A stretch of 64,000 nt of DNA from Rhabditoides inermis (lineage: Eukaryota; Nematoda; Chromadorea; Rhabditida; Rhabditidae): NCBI GenBank assembly GCA_963966185.1, contig CAWZYM010000395.1, forward strand, positions 913,609-977,608, given 5' to 3'. Position 1 is the first letter of the stretch. The number at the start of each line of letters is the position of its first letter. Below are positions 39,711-52,135 of the stretch, piece by piece. The notes beneath the pieces are model-generated. The model was given only the letters and a program-made list of their open reading frames with translations, ran no database searches and was not told the origin of the DNA. A program made the translations under genes and the position numbers.

Positions 39711-42301
39711 CTCAAATGGCAGTTCGTCTACGTTGTCGAGAGAGGGTGGACTCACAATGTCTCCTCCCTAGTCCTCACTCGCACTCTCGCGCGCGCGCTG
39801 TTGACTCGACTCGGTGAGATGGAGTGACACGCGAGTCACAGCATAGAGAAACTGCAACACTAATCATCACATGTGAATCAAGCGCGACGCGAGGCGACGC
39901 GGGTGCGAAGGCGGCCATAGACAGATACACGAGCGAACTCGCAGAGAACAGCACTTAACACAACACATCATGCCGTAATGCCGTAATGTCGTAAACCAGG
40001 AATGAGCTCCGAAATTCGGGATGGAACGCATTTGGCGGAGAAGAGAGAGAGAATGAGAGTAGAATGATGAGCGGATTCAGCCTCATAGAGACATGTGTTT
40101 TGTGTGAGAGGGAAGGAGAGAGAGAGAGAGGAAATGAGAAAGAGGGCGCGACAAGGGGAACAGTAGCAGAGCGGAGAGGATATAATCGAGAGAAGAGACA
40201 CTTCTTGCTATCAAAGGGGATTAGAATTCGGCCGGTCGCTATCAACTGACAGCAACTGAAGAAGAGTGCCGCGAGACAGAGGCGAGATAGCATGATAACG
40301 ACTGCCTTACCATATCACATCGACAAAACAACGAATGCGCGTTGCGGAGAGGGGAGGGACGGGCGGGAGGTTGACAAGGTTCGGTGAAAGGAGAGAGATA
40401 GAGAGTGAGAGAGAGAGAGAGAGAGAAAGAGGGGGGAAAACTCACCTGGAAGAACGAGTGGAAAGACAACGTTGTGGAAGGGACGTGGGAACTTGCGAAT
40501 TCCAAGCAAACAACGAAAAGAAGCGAGCAGAAGGAGGGGACGCGAAAGGGACGAATTGGGAGAGAGAGGGCGAAGACGTGCGAGTGGCGATGACGTCAAG
40601 AACGGATAGAAGCGGGAACACATCAACAAATAAACAAGTGAAATGAGGAGAGAGCGGCGGAAGAGGGGGAGGGGCAGGTGGTGGTAGTATGTTAGGATGA
40701 CGAACAGTCGACTGTCATGTCCCCACCGACGACACACCACCCCTTCTCCAACCAACACTAACAACACCCATCACATAATCTCCGATTTCCCCCGCCACCA
40801 AATGTTTCCATGGCCGTGCGACTGTTTTCACTTTGACTACATAATAAATTCAATAAGTACTCATAAACAGTGGCAGTGGAAAGGGCGCAACTCACTCACT
40901 GTACAAACAACAAGGTTGAGAGGATTAAACGCGGAATGCATCACCCATTCTCATAGGAAGTATGTCTATAATTTTGAAACATCTGGTAATTAGCGGTGCC
41001 GGGGGAACGATACAGTTTCTACTAGCAATCAGAATCTATGATGACGTGAATAAAAGAGGATTGAACCCAAAATAGTCGTCAACAACAACACCAACACGAA
41101 ATTGAGTAAACAAGGAGAGGAGTGGAGCGAGAGGGGGAAGCGGGGGAGGAGGGGGAGGAGGGGAAAGAAGAGAGGCGAGTCCCTTAAAAGTCCCTGCCCC
41201 TTGGCCCTCTACACAAGTAGATGTCAGCGAGGCACCAGCCACACAATTGATCATGTAGTCTTATCGGCAGAAACGCAAGAGAAACGCTCCTTTTCACAGT
41301 TTCGGCCATAAACATGAGGCGATAAAAGGGAGAAGGGAAGAATGGCGAGCTGTGAGTCAACCAATCAACAATACCAAGCACATAGCAGCGCGAGATGCGG
41401 CGAGTGCAGGATCACTCATTGATACAACACCAACTTCTTCTCACCAAAATGAGAACACATGTGGCATCATCGGAGGGCTGTGCGAGACCTCACTCACAGA
41501 GAAAAGGTTTGCAGTGAGAACTGAGAGATATTCTCACTCACCCAAACACGACATGTAGTGAGCAAAGGACAATGTGATACTATCACGAAAGGACCAATTT
41601 GTGAATAATACAATAACACGTGGTGAGTCGTAGACAAATAAAAGCGCATGGAGAAATCACGCTCGACTAACACCGGGCGCCGGCAATCAACAAAATATAT
41701 AAAATAATGGTGCGCAATATTCCCACGGTCACGTTTCTAACATAGTGGTTGTCCCTATTCAATAGCCGAAACGAAATAAAATCGATCACAACACCACACG
41801 GTGAGAGAGCAAGAGAGTGAGAGAGATGGTGAGCAGATAGAGAGGCGCGGAGAGAGCGAGCGAGGCGAGAGGGTGGGAAGAGATGGAGAATGCATGGAGT
41901 GATTCGAATAGGGAAAGGAGCGCCGGGGGCGGGCGGGCGATAGAGCGGACGGACCCGGCTCCAACGGTGCAGTGTCAGTCTGTGTGTGTGTGTGTGGTGT
42001 GTGTGCGGTGGGCAAGTGATGCGGCGTGTAAGTGAGTGTGAGTGGCGGGTGATGGGTTGAATGGGGACACGAGTGGATGCGGATGCGAGCATGAGTGAAT
42101 GCAGTGTCAAGTCAACACCCCTGCCGGCTAGCCGCGCATCCAATGTCCGATGCGAGAATTCATGATGCTGCCATCACCACCGCTCCACCCTCCTCACACT
42201 CCACAACAACCACACCTACACTATCACGCATCACACACCCACCACCAATCGATGTGCTGTTTGTACAATAGATCGAGGTCATTTCCAAGACGCGAACTTC
42301 G

Positions 42302-42338
<37 letters not shown>

Positions 42339-44304
42339 TAACGGGCGGCATTCTCCGCACAAATATACGCAAACGCGACGAGTATTTAGTGGTGTGAGGG
42401 TATGAGGCGAGGCGAGGCGAGGCGCGGATTGTTGTGTATATTTGCAGGTTATGCAGTGAGTTGCGAGTTCGCCGCCCCGAGACAGCAAAAAGCGTGCGCT
42501 TCCCGGATTGATTGAGTTAATTTAGCCGTCGGGTCGTCTACTCTCTTTCTCTTTATGCTCACAACGGCGAGAGAAGGGAGAGGGAGGGAGAGGAAGAGAG
42601 AGGAAGGGAGAGAAAGGGAAAGGGAGGAGACCCATGCAGGACACGCACAGCGAGACAGTATGAACAGTCGCAAAAAGAACGTAGTTTTTAGGTGCGAGCA
42701 GAATGAACGGAATGCATGAGATGGAACTGGCCAGAAATATGTAGAAGGGGATGAAAGATCTGGAAGAATATTTGACTGCTTGGCGTGCCAATTGCACATT
42801 GGAGAAGCAAGACGCATCGATGATGGCGCGAGGAATATGTTAATTGAAGAAAGGGGCGGAAGAGGCGAGCACACTACCAATCACATCAATGCGCCACACA
42901 CAGCATCGCGGCTGATCGCATAAAGAAAGCGACTACTCACTACTCCACAACTGGCGACAGGCGGAACAAACCGCGACAGACAGGTACACAATACTTACGC
43001 AATACCTAATACTTCCATATCATGCAACTCCTAACAGAAAGAAAACATTAACGCTACCGAGCTAGGATCAGTTATGAGCGCAGTAAAAAGTGTACCTTGT
43101 GGATAACAATACCATAACCGTATTAAACAAATGCGTATATCGATCTGCTACTCACGTATTCAGGGAATTTGACCAAGTGGCGTTGAATACAGATTATTAA
43201 TCGAACATTGTGAATGTTCAAGAAAATCGATGAGAACCTTGAGGGTGAATCAAAGTAAACAACGAAGGAAGCAAGTGATGCAGTAAACGAAGATGGACAT
43301 ATAGGGAATGCATGAATACGACGGGCAAATGGGAGAGAATATGAACACTATACTTGAAACAAGGACGTCTCAACGACGACAAGCACATATCAAGTATAAA
43401 CAAATAAACAAGCATGAGGTGATTGTTGATAGCGCTTTGCTGAGCGCGGCTTGCGGGAGGAGGGGCGAGTCTGCAGAGAGCACGTCTCTCAAAAATCGAT
43501 GCGGGCCTCCGACGACGTCGCCCCTTCCCTCCCACTCTGCCCCTCTCACCCCGCCACTCTCTCACACACTCTCTAACCACACATCCCTGCTTCTTTCAAT
43601 ACCGCCAACCCAACTCTCTCACAACCCGCATATATGTACAAGCGCAGAATTCGTAGATCTAAGCATGTAATCGACTATATAAACTAAAATGTAAAAATAT
43701 AAAAAAAATATAACCGATGAAAATGCCGTAAAAATTAGCAGAGCATATGTTCTACCAATACGCCTTGCCGAAAAGAAAGCTGCAAAATGTAAAAAGACAA
43801 TTTTTCGACATTATAAATACACTATACCAAGACAAAATTTACGAAAACAACTAAAAATAATTAAAACCATTTATCAATCAGCTGATATTTGAAATATAAA
43901 ACAAGTTTCGCAACGATATGCCTGTTGTACCGTAAGACAATTCAAAATAGTCACGAGCGCGCGAAACGGCCACCTGCCGTGCTCCACCAGTTCGTCATCG
44001 TTTCCTCTTTGGCCAGTGCACGTCAACGTCAGCTATTCGGTGAGTAGTTTTTGTTCCGTTCACCCTTACAACCACATTTTATCAATTTCGCTTGTGTACA
44101 TATGCCACCAATTAGAACAGAAGTTGTTGCTTGGAAACCGCGCTCCCAGTACTCTATTCGCACTATCGATTGACAGCAGTCGACTAGTCCCCGCTGATCC
44201 GCTGATACAAACACAATAATCTGGTCGCCGAGCGTTTGTTCGTGAATTTGATGGTCATCATTCTCTCGGTTTCTATTCAGATATTGATTGCAGAACGACA
44301 AGAC
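39711..44304. other. Intergenic between divergent PLC-beta and eIF4E
   Basis: A 4.6-kb stretch, the longest gene-free region outside introns. It has GA runs at 40110-40130, 40400-40435 and 42306-42335, a TG run at 41980-42003, and GC-rich patches near 41930. Non-coding 5' exons of PLC-beta may lie here. For eIF4E, a plausible 5' leader begins near 43960-44040. No protein-coding exon was supported. Confidence 0.45.
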
Positions 44305-45309
44305 ATGGCTGAAGATAAAAGGGACGACGTGTCCTGCGCGAGCGAGAATTCAGTCAGGACTGCTACTAGTGTGAGTTATCATTTGCTTTCGTATTTAAAA
44401 CAATACAGTAATGTCTTCAGCAGTCTGAAACTGAGGTTCCCAATGTTGATCTCCCTCCGGAGTTGCTGACCCGTCATCCGCTACAGAACCGGTGAGTTTG
44501 AAGCGATTCACGGTTATAACTCAAGGGTAACGTTTAGTTGGGCTCTTTGGTACCTCAAGGCCGATCGCAACCGTGATTGGGAAGATTGCCTGAAGATGGT
44601 TTCCGTGTTCGATACGGTGGAGGATTTCTGGGCGCTGTTCAACAACATACAGACGGCTACTGGCCTTAACTGGGGATCGGACTATTATCTCTTCAAGGAG
44701 GTTTGGTGTTTTTTTTAATTTGTAGTAGCATATGTTCGCGTTTAGGGAATCAAGCCGATGTGGGAGGATACCCATAACGTTAAGGGTGGGCGTTGGCTTG
44801 TGCAGGTGGAGAAGCAGCGTCGCCACCAGCTTCTCGATCACTATTGGCTGGAGCTGCTTATGGCGATCATTGGCGAGCAGTTCGAGGCTCACGGAGAGTA
44901 CATTTGTGGAGCGGTTGTCAATGTGCGCCAAAAGGGAGACAAGGTGGGTCTGACAAACACGGTAGTTTCTTATTTGGATTTAATATAGAATTTGTTTGTT
45001 TTAATTATTTTTTTATTGATCATGATAATCAGTTAAAGGTCTCTCTTTGGACTCGTGATGCTCTTCGTGACGACGTGAATCTTCGCATCGGTCAGATCCT
45101 CAAGTCGAAACTTGAAATTCCTGATACCGACGTTATCAGGTATATATCAAGTTGTAATTTATGTATGCATGTTTTTAAGGTACGAGGTGCACAAGGATTC
45201 GTCTGTGCGCACCAGTTCTACTGTGAAGCCGCGTATACTGATTCCGTCGAAGGAGCGTGCTCCGGCCGCGGCCGCTGCTCCTGCTCCGGCTACTGCTGCC
45301 GCCCACTAA
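44305..45309 (+). CDS. ife: Translation initiation factor eIF4E
   Basis: Binds the mRNA 5' cap and recruits eIF4G. Start MAEDKRDDVSCASEN at 44305, 11 nt after an ATTGCAG acceptor-like site. Five coding exons, all joined in phase. Conserved stretches: RHPLQNRWALWYLKADRNRD (first cap-region Trp), VEDFWALFNNIQTATGLNWG, YYLFKEGIKPMWEDTHNVKG (the cap-stacking Trp-Glu), GGRWLVQVEKQRR, DHYWLELLMAIIGEQF, GAVVNVRQKGDKVSLWTRD and RYEVHKDSSVRTSSTVK. This lacks only a recognisable 4E-BP feature to specialise it. Length is about 215 aa, usual for the family. It ends in an Ala/Pro tail (APAAAAAPAPATAAAH). For the exon at 45034, the acceptor ..TTAAAG gives KGDKVSLW; using the upstream CAG would insert two residues. 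The VRQKGDKVSLWTRDA..DDVN region looks closest to C. elegans IFE-3 from memory, so that paralogue is a guess. Confidence 0.93.
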
Positions 45310-45914
45310 ACGGCACATTCGGTTGATCTTCTCTCCCCTTCTCCACGAACCCACCGACATTCGACACGTATAGGCTTGTCAGTGACCGCCTGTACGTTTC
45401 TTCTGCAACGATGTTCCTTGGATTCGGTGGATAGAAGATAGCCATACCATCCCAGGGTTTGTTTCTCGCTTTCGCCTAGCGCGTACCGTCATATTAATGT
45501 AATCGTTTATGTACGTTCTTCCTTTGTAGATGAGTATATTTTATATTTGTCTTGGTGCCGGTATCGCTCCCCCAGGTGTGACTATAATACCAGTGCGTGT
45601 TGATCCGGTTTATTAATATTATCCCCGCGTCGTAGGTGTTCTTTCATTCTCACTCAGTTCGAATCGATCATCCTCCTTAGCATGTAGTTTTCATATAATT
45701 ATTACATCGTTGTAGATTTGTTTATGTAATAATTAAATTATTTGCATGATTACAGTTACAAATCTCATCTTCTATTCACATTGTTTTTGTACACGTTTAT
45801 TTAATAAATCGATCGAATTGAGTTCGTTCAAACAAAAAAAATGCGAACCGTACAGCTTAGATCAACATCGGTGTGTTTTTTTTATAGTACTCGTTTCATA
45901 GAAAAAAAAATTTA
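45310..45914. other. eIF4E 3' flank
   Basis: AT-rich. AATAAA-like signals occur near 45727 (AATAATTAAA) and 45802 (TTTAATAAAT). A short stray copy of the GPAT 3' UTR word GAACCGTACAGCT lies at 45844. No gene seen. Confidence 0.5.
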
Positions 45915-46112
45915 TCCAACGAACCGTACAGCTACGTCAACAAGAAACATCGTAGCGATTGGGAGGGGGGAAGTACACGGGGCAACTTTACGCAGAAACT
46001 CACGCAGAACAGGCATGCGAGACGCATCCTGTCGAGCAAGTGACTGACGGATGAGGTCCCGCACGAATTCCGTCTCTGCAGCAAACCATGCCAATCAAAT
46101 GCTTACTTGTCC
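45915..46112 (-). pseudogene. Internally deleted copy of the GPAT 3' end
   Basis: On the minus strand it reads AETEFVRDLIRQSLARQDAS then RMPVLR, matching the real GPAT exon at about 47290-47380 (SETEFVRDLIRQSLSRQAVS, PMPVLR). It is followed directly by sequence matching the downstream flank at about 46928-47000 (IATMFLVDVAVRF in one frame). The roughly 290 bp between these blocks in the functional gene, including the terminal coding exons, are absent. It is therefore a truncated tandem copy, not an alternative exon. Confidence 0.75.
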
Positions 46113-46121
46113 TCGTATATA

Positions 46122-46861
46122 CAGTGGGTCCCCCGTTTTCGCGGTAGGCGAATTATCTCTGGCCGAAGAAATGACGCAGACCGATGAGAAAATTATGCAA
46201 ATGCGCCTCATTCCCAGGATTGCTATATATAGTTGAAAATTTCTGTAATAGGAGAAACAAAATCACAAATGTGCTCTCCGAGAGTTGTAGTGGGGGTCAA
46301 GAACCACCTACTGACGAAGTTTGAGCGGTTTTCATGAAGCGACTGTGGAGTTATTTAGCGAACTGTGTCTTCTCATAGGGAAAACTACTGTTCAACATCA
46401 TACTATGATCTTAGTAATGTGCCAACTAAGTCCCTATAGGTGTCAATAGACAACTGGTACTTGATATCGATCGATTTATCGGCTGGATTTTAAGATATGA
46501 CTCCAATGTAATTAGCATTTTATCAATTATCTCTCCTCTGAGAAACAATTTGCTAAATCCGCTCGTCGAGATTTGTAGGGAACCCATCCAAGAACCTCAT
46601 ATCAAATTTTTGTGCAATTTCATGAAGTTTGGAAAGAGTTATTTCCATTCTTAGGTTCACGGATACTGTATCGAACACGCTCATTTGCATGTCATTTCCA
46701 TAAACTTATCGTCACTGATCGGTCAACAGACACCGGTCGACTGGTTTTGAGAGTGCGCAATGAAGAAAATGTCAACTGTTCAACGCATCAAGTATGCGCT
46801 TGTGCATAATAAAAGAATGACGATTCACAACTTGCCTACCGCCAAAACGGGGGAGCCACTA
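46122..46861. mobile_element. pogo/Tigger-like MITE, 740 bp
   Basis: Terminal inverted repeats of about 31 bp: left 46122-46152 (CAGTGGGTCCCCCGTTTT..), right 46831-46861, with about 27 of 31 positions matching. TA dinucleotides flank both ends (46120-46121 and 46862-46863), as expected of a TA target-site duplication. The terminal word resembles the CAGT..TCCCCC.. termini of pogo/Tigger elements. There is no transposase reading frame inside, so it is non-autonomous. Confidence 0.82.
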
Positions 46862-47051
46862 TAACACAGTCTCCGTGTCACTATATCAGAGAAAATGATG
46901 TGAGAGATTACTCCTGTTTCTTGTTTATTAAACCGTACAGCTACATCAACAAGAAACATAGTAGCGATAGGGGAAGGGAAAAATGTACATGGGCCAACTA
47001 AGCGTAATCTATTACAATCTAGGAGTAGAGAGTCGCCGCAAACAGTTGCAA

Positions 47052-50000
47052 TCAGAAGATTCCGAGTACTCGAATGACATTTTCGCGAACGTCGTGGAGG
47101 CGCTGAGGAACGAGCACCTAAAGTAATGGAATATATATAGTAGTCAAGTATGAGATGACATACCTGAATACCAGTCTGTTGCGCCAGAACTCCCTTGTCT
47201 CTGAGAACGCGGATGCAGTTGCGAACAGAGTCAGAATTGATGGCTTCGACTAAAATGAGTGCACGCATAATCTGTACAACATAGGTCTAACACACGTAGA
47301 ACAGGCATGGGAGACACAGCCTGACGAGACAGTGACTGACGGATCAGGTCTCGCACGAACTCCGTCTCTGAAACAAACCATATCAACCAGTTGTCTACGT
47401 CCAGTTTACACACCTTTGCTAGGCTGAGGATCACGGATAAGTCTGTCGACGACGAGAAATAGGGTCTGGAGGAAGGGGCGGAGGAGGTTGGAGTAGAATA
47501 CGAGCACATCGCGCGCCTGTTCGGAGCGCACTTCGAGAGTGCCCTCTCGTTCGGCATCTCCATCGCCCCATCCACTCGTCTCATCTCGCTGAATCAGCAA
47601 CAGTCCACTCAGTGGGGACGACATGTGCTCCGAGTCGAGAGCAGCCACGACGCATTCGCGAAGGTCCGCGCACGGCTCAACAGACATATTGAGGCGGAAA
47701 GGAACAATGTGTACTCACGCGGACAAAAATGAGCTCGAACTGCATCCAGCTGCAGATGTGCATAACTTCGTCGAGCACCTCCGACAGCGGCAGGGGCGCG
47801 CGCTGACGACACACTATCGCCAGCGCTGAAACACAAGACTAGCAGACAAGAGCTCACAAGCGCACTCACCAATCGCGGCGCGCACTCCAAACATGGGAAC
47901 GATGGCGTTCTTGTAGTATGCAAGGTGGACGGCCTGCCTGTGTGTGGTGACTGCATCGACCTGCTCTCCGATGCGCAGACTGGTGTCGTGGAGTTGGCTG
48001 AGAGCATACTCGACGGCAGTCTGTCCGCACGTTTCGCCCTTCCTCCATCCGCACACCTCGCCGCCTGCCGCAATGATCCGCTCACAAAGCCACTGCGTGT
48101 CCGCTGCCAACACCTCCAGAGACACACCTGTGATAGACACACCCTTACATAGCATCCCCTTTCCACTCTGCACTCACCTGCACGGAACTTGCATAGAAGC
48201 AGCGACGAGACGACGCTCACAAATGAGATCGAGCACTGCGACTGCGCCTCTACAACACAAATTCACACAAACATGTATTACGTTCATAAAACATATTCAC
48301 AGCATGTCAACAAACTCGATGTTATCAAAACGTACCGTAGATGATGTGATATCCAATAGATCGGATGAGCGTGCGATTGTTCGAGTGCTGGACGTCAGCG
48401 CAATGCCAGGGAACGAGCTCTCGGTAGCTGTAAGTGGACATGGTTTACTCTTAACACCACTATCTTCGCGTACCTGTAGCTGTGCGGAAGGCGGGACAGA
48501 GATGACGGAGGAGGTGCCTTGCGGGGACGCGACAAGGCGGCAGTGAGCGATGCGAGATACTCGGAGAGTAGCACTGGTTGGGCAAAGTGCATGCGCACTT
48601 GCCCGCAGCGTTTGGATCGGAGGATGCCGGCGAGGACTCCCTTGACGACGCCCACGACACTCTCGCGCACCTTCGGCACACCCATCAGCTCGTCGAGGAA
48701 GATGCCCTCGGCCACCTGATCGTACGTGTACGACACCGGCACCAGGTACACATCCGGGATGATGCCTGGAGACACAACAGAGTAGGCAAGGGGGGGGGGT
48801 GCACTAACCTAGCTGTACCGCGTCCACCACATTTGAGATGAGGCCGTGTTTGGGCAGCAGTGACTTGCCAAAGCGGGAGCGAGTGCCCTCGAGGAAGAAC
48901 TCGATGTTTTGGCCTTTTTTCAACAACTGCTCAATGTACGAGTGTAGTACAGCGCGGTACAACACGTCCTAAAGCGTATATTAAGACAATAAATGTAGAA
49001 TGTGCATATGGGCTTTTTCTTGTACGATTCATAAAATTAAACATACGAACCTTCCCGCCCTCGTCCTTCTCATCGAGTCGCCGTCGGATGAAAAAGGCGC
49101 CAGTAGCTCGCAGCAGCCATCCGAAGCCCGACAGGTTGAGGTTGTCGCCGGACGCGATGTGTGGGAGGCGCAGCCCAAAGTGCCACGCGCACCACGTGAT
49201 CATGAGGTAGTCGAGGTGCGAGCGGTGTAGCGGCAGGTACACCAGCGGCACTCCTGTCCCCTCCGCCCGCCGCAACGCATCCATCTGCGCCGGGTTCACC
49301 AGCAGACGCGTCATCAATCGACGGAACAACTGAAAGGGAATAGCGAATAGATGATGGGGAGATGGAGACGACACACCTTGAACAGCAGCCACGCGCACAC
49401 TTTGCACACGGCGCGCGACAGCGTGGCGCGGATCTCTGTGAAGAAGCGAGCAGCTCGCTTACGCAGAGTGTTCACCGACGCACCAAGAGCGTTCGATTCC
49501 ATGGCCACAACGCGCGCGACACTGCGACGAGTTGAACAGGCAAGGGGAGTGAGCACTCACCGCTCGCACGCCATCACCTCCTTGTGCACGGTGGGATAGT
49601 GGTGGAGCAGCGGCGTGGAGAGAGTGTAGCGCAAGTCGGCCAGCCAGCGAGTAGGCCGAGCAGCACCTGTACACGCAGATTGGACATGGTAGGGCGAGAA
49701 TGCACTCACCCGGGGCCACTGACCATGGCAGTCCATTGAACGCGGAAAACTCGAGCAGGTCCACATAGTCGCGACGCTGAGAAAAACATTTTAACATTGC
49801 ATCTCTATCTCTATCTTTCTCTCTTCGTTGCTACTCTAGTTTTCCCTTTCACCTGAGCTTATCTAATAACACACAAAGTCCATCTGCTATCAATTTAAGC
49901 CGTTCATCGACACAACAAAACCAACGCCACCCACACAAAAACAACTAGTTGAACGTAGCGAATATGGAAACAATGGAAGTGTGCTCACCGTGGTGGAAGG

Positions 50001-50618
50001 GGCCTGGGGGAAGCATGTAGCGCATGTGGGCGGCGGCTGAGCGACGTTCGAGTGGAAGGGGTCGATCGATGACTCGGCCATCGGATACAGTGGGTAGCGC
50101 TTGTACGGCACCGACGGCAGCTTCTGCAATGTACATGTGTACACGTGAACAACCACTGCCCGGCACAACGAGAAACACATCCACAATCCACATACACACA
50201 GCCACGACTCCCGGCAATCATTCAATTTTCCAATTTGGACGCAGCAGCTGATAGGGGAAGGCGGACAAGTTACTTATACGCCTCATTCCATCCATCCTCA
50301 AAACACTCTCATGGCAGTTAGATGTGAATAAATACACATCGTCACCGAGCCTAACGCGAAACAAAATAGCGAGCACACAACGTCGGGTGCTGTAGTCGAC
50401 TGCCCAGTTTCTCGGCTATCAAGAATCGACAAAGTACAATGCGAATACGCCTATTACACATATCAGTAAACATGTTTGCATGCGAGCAATCAGCATCTCA
50501 AAAATCTAAGAAATCCGATAGCATGGACGGTAAGTAACAATAATGACAAAACGCGTACCGGGTTGTTGTTGAATCCGCCGGCGAAGGAGGCGGGAGAGCC
50601 GAGCGACGACGACTCCAT
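47052..50618 (-). CDS. Glycerol-3-phosphate acyltransferase, mitochondrial (GPAT1/acl-6 type)
   Basis: Acylates glycerol-3-phosphate at sn-1, the first step of glycerolipid synthesis, on the outer mitochondrial membrane in this family. Start MESSSLGSPASFAGGFNNNP at 50618; a TTCTAAG acceptor lies 14 nt upstream. The N-terminal part contains YKRYPLYPMAES and LEFSAFNGLPW. The acyltransferase core starts near 49300. Motif I is VYLPLHRSHLDYLMI (H-x4-D). Then come GDNLNLSGFGWLLRATGAFF and IRRRLDE. Motif III is IEFFLEGTRSRFGK and motif IV is IIPDVYLVPVSYTYDQ. A long C-terminal domain follows, including VKGVLAGILRSKRCGQVRMH, GQTAVEYALSQLHD, DVLVFYSNLLRPFL and SETEFVRDLIRQSL. The last exon reads VLVPQRLHDVRENVIRVLGIF, stop at 47052. 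About fifteen short introns. The family call is secure. The mitochondrial type is inferred from the long C-terminal region. Confidence 0.9.
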
Positions 50619-51187
50619 CCCCGACCGCAACGCTTAGAACAAAAAAGGAAATGGAAATGAAATTAGAATGAGAAGCGACAGAACGCTATCAAGACCAGCA
50701 CCAAAGACGTATGATTGAAAGGAAGAAAATGATCATGGATAAGTATCAGTGGAAGTGGCAAAAGAGAGGTTGCAGAGAAGGCGTGACTTCCGATGTTGTT
50801 GTTGCCCCCCCCCTCGAAAAATACTGCCGAATGGCAATACAAACAGCAAATAAGGCAGCAGAGAACGTAATCAACGAAAAACAAGGGAAGCGTCCAGCCA
50901 TGTTGAGATGATGTAATTTTAGTACGCATGCAATGCATGTTGAAATGAAACGAAATCGAGCGGACTAAGAAGAGGCGAGCGAGTAGAGTTCGCATGCAGT
51001 GCACACAACCTCTCGTCTCTCTCCTCTTCATGCAACTGCGCACACTCAGAGAGAAGCAACGAGAATGAGAGCCAGAGCTGAGAGAACTTTGGTGGGATAG
51101 AAAAGCATGTTTCTTAAACAATGATCACATTTTTCATGTTTTCAAATCAAACCTAAACTAAACTGCTAAACTTATATACAATAAACA
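50619..51187. other. GPAT 5' flank
   Basis: Mixed composition with no recognisable exon. It may include the GPAT promoter. Confidence 0.4.
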
Positions 51188-51677
51188 TGGAAAATGTGGA
51201 AAAAAGAAACTCGTCGATTTGTAAAGTTCGGCCGAAACTAGTGGTTCAGCCAAAACAATTATGTTCGGACATGAAACTTAAAGGAGAGGTGTACGGAGTA
51301 TTAGAGTGGGGTTCCAATAGTCAATTTCGGTACGAAAATTCTGATGAAAGAAAAATAAAAATTATGAAATTATCAATTAAGGCTATAAAAATGATTTCAT
51401 ACTGACTTTGTACCATGCGCTTCGTCCGTGCTGGGACCAATTATTTGAGCGGATTACGGTATTAGCCATGAAGCATTATCCGAAGAGCACGCGATTCACA
51501 ATTTTTCTTGCCCACGTCGTGAGTGGTGATTTATCAACATTTTCCTTGAACTTGGAGAATCCGATTTCGACAACGAAACATTCCAAGAAATGGAAATCAA
51601 TTGAACATCTACACAAACAATACAACATTGTCAGCTCTTTTTTCAATGACAAGTACTTCTTCAATTTGACGTCATGA
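51188..51677 (+). other. AT-rich orphan reading frames, possible decayed gene
   Basis: Two consecutive plus-strand frames. The first, 51188-51405, starts MENVEKRNSSICKVRPKLVV and ends KMISY. The second, 51408-51677, reads CWDQLFERITVLAMKHYPKS.. and LHKQYNIVSSFFNDKYFFNL. They are in different frames with only a few bases between, as if one gene was broken by a frameshift. Codons are far more A/T-ended than in neighbouring genes. No family was recognised. It could be a young gene, a decayed gene or mobile-element remnant, or chance. Confidence 0.3.
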
Positions 51678-51750
51678 CTATCAATCTTCTTCAATTTGAC
51701 GTGATTGCTATCAATCTTCTTGATTTTGACGTGATTGCTATCAATCTAAT
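51661..51750. repeat. Three tandem copies of a 30-bp unit
   Basis: Exact 30-bp period at 51661, 51691 and 51721. Unit core TTTGACGT..ATGACTATCAATC, with a few substitutions between copies. The stop codon of the second orphan frame lies in the first copy. Confidence 0.9.
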
Positions 51751-51759
51751 CAGACCATA

Positions 51760-52135
51760 TATTCAACACACGATCAAGGAAGGTCGCCAACAACACATGA
51801 TGTTTATAAAAACCAAAAGCAAACGATGACAGTGGTTTGTTTGGGATATGGCCGTCGTAGAGCTCTTCTTCTTGTAACTTCTTTCTTCTGTCCGCGTTGC
51901 TGCCGCGGTGAAGCTTGCGAGTCCTCCGTCTTCGATCATGAGAACCTAAACATAAACGTAATCAAAAACATTCATAGAAATAAGAAATAAGGAATAAGAA
52001 ATAAGGGTTGTCAGTTATTTCAATCGGCTAGACGGAAGAGAATGGTAAACAAAAAATCACTCACTGTTAGGATAGGAGATCTCCTCAGCCTCGTTTCCGA
52101 CAGTTCGTTCACATCACAAAACCGCCACCCTGGAA
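51760..52135 (-). other. Candidate minus-strand terminal exons
   Basis: A possible exon at about 52073-52133, after TTTTTCCAG, reads WRFCDVNELSETRLRRSPIL and T. It ends at GTGAGT and joins a second exon from 51947 (after TTTATGTTTAG) reading VLMIEDGGLASFTAAATRTE.. The splice signals are good and the frame is open, but there is no family match and no confident upstream exon. It could be a non-coding transcript or the 3' end of an unrecognised gene divergent from the kinesin. Confidence 0.3.

Noticed and set aside
39711..39755. Longer PLC-beta N-terminus starting MSPPSLDNVDELPFE
   Set aside because: The TTTGAG acceptor-like site directly before MAKEYQFNW and the similarity of that start to the family favour 39710.
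45912..46094. Extra terminal exon of GPAT
   Set aside because: The frame matches an internal GPAT exon already present at 47.3 kb and lacks the terminal exons, so it is a truncated copy.
51661..51750. CRISPR-like array
   Set aside because: Three contiguous 30-bp direct repeats with no spacers, in a eukaryotic genome.
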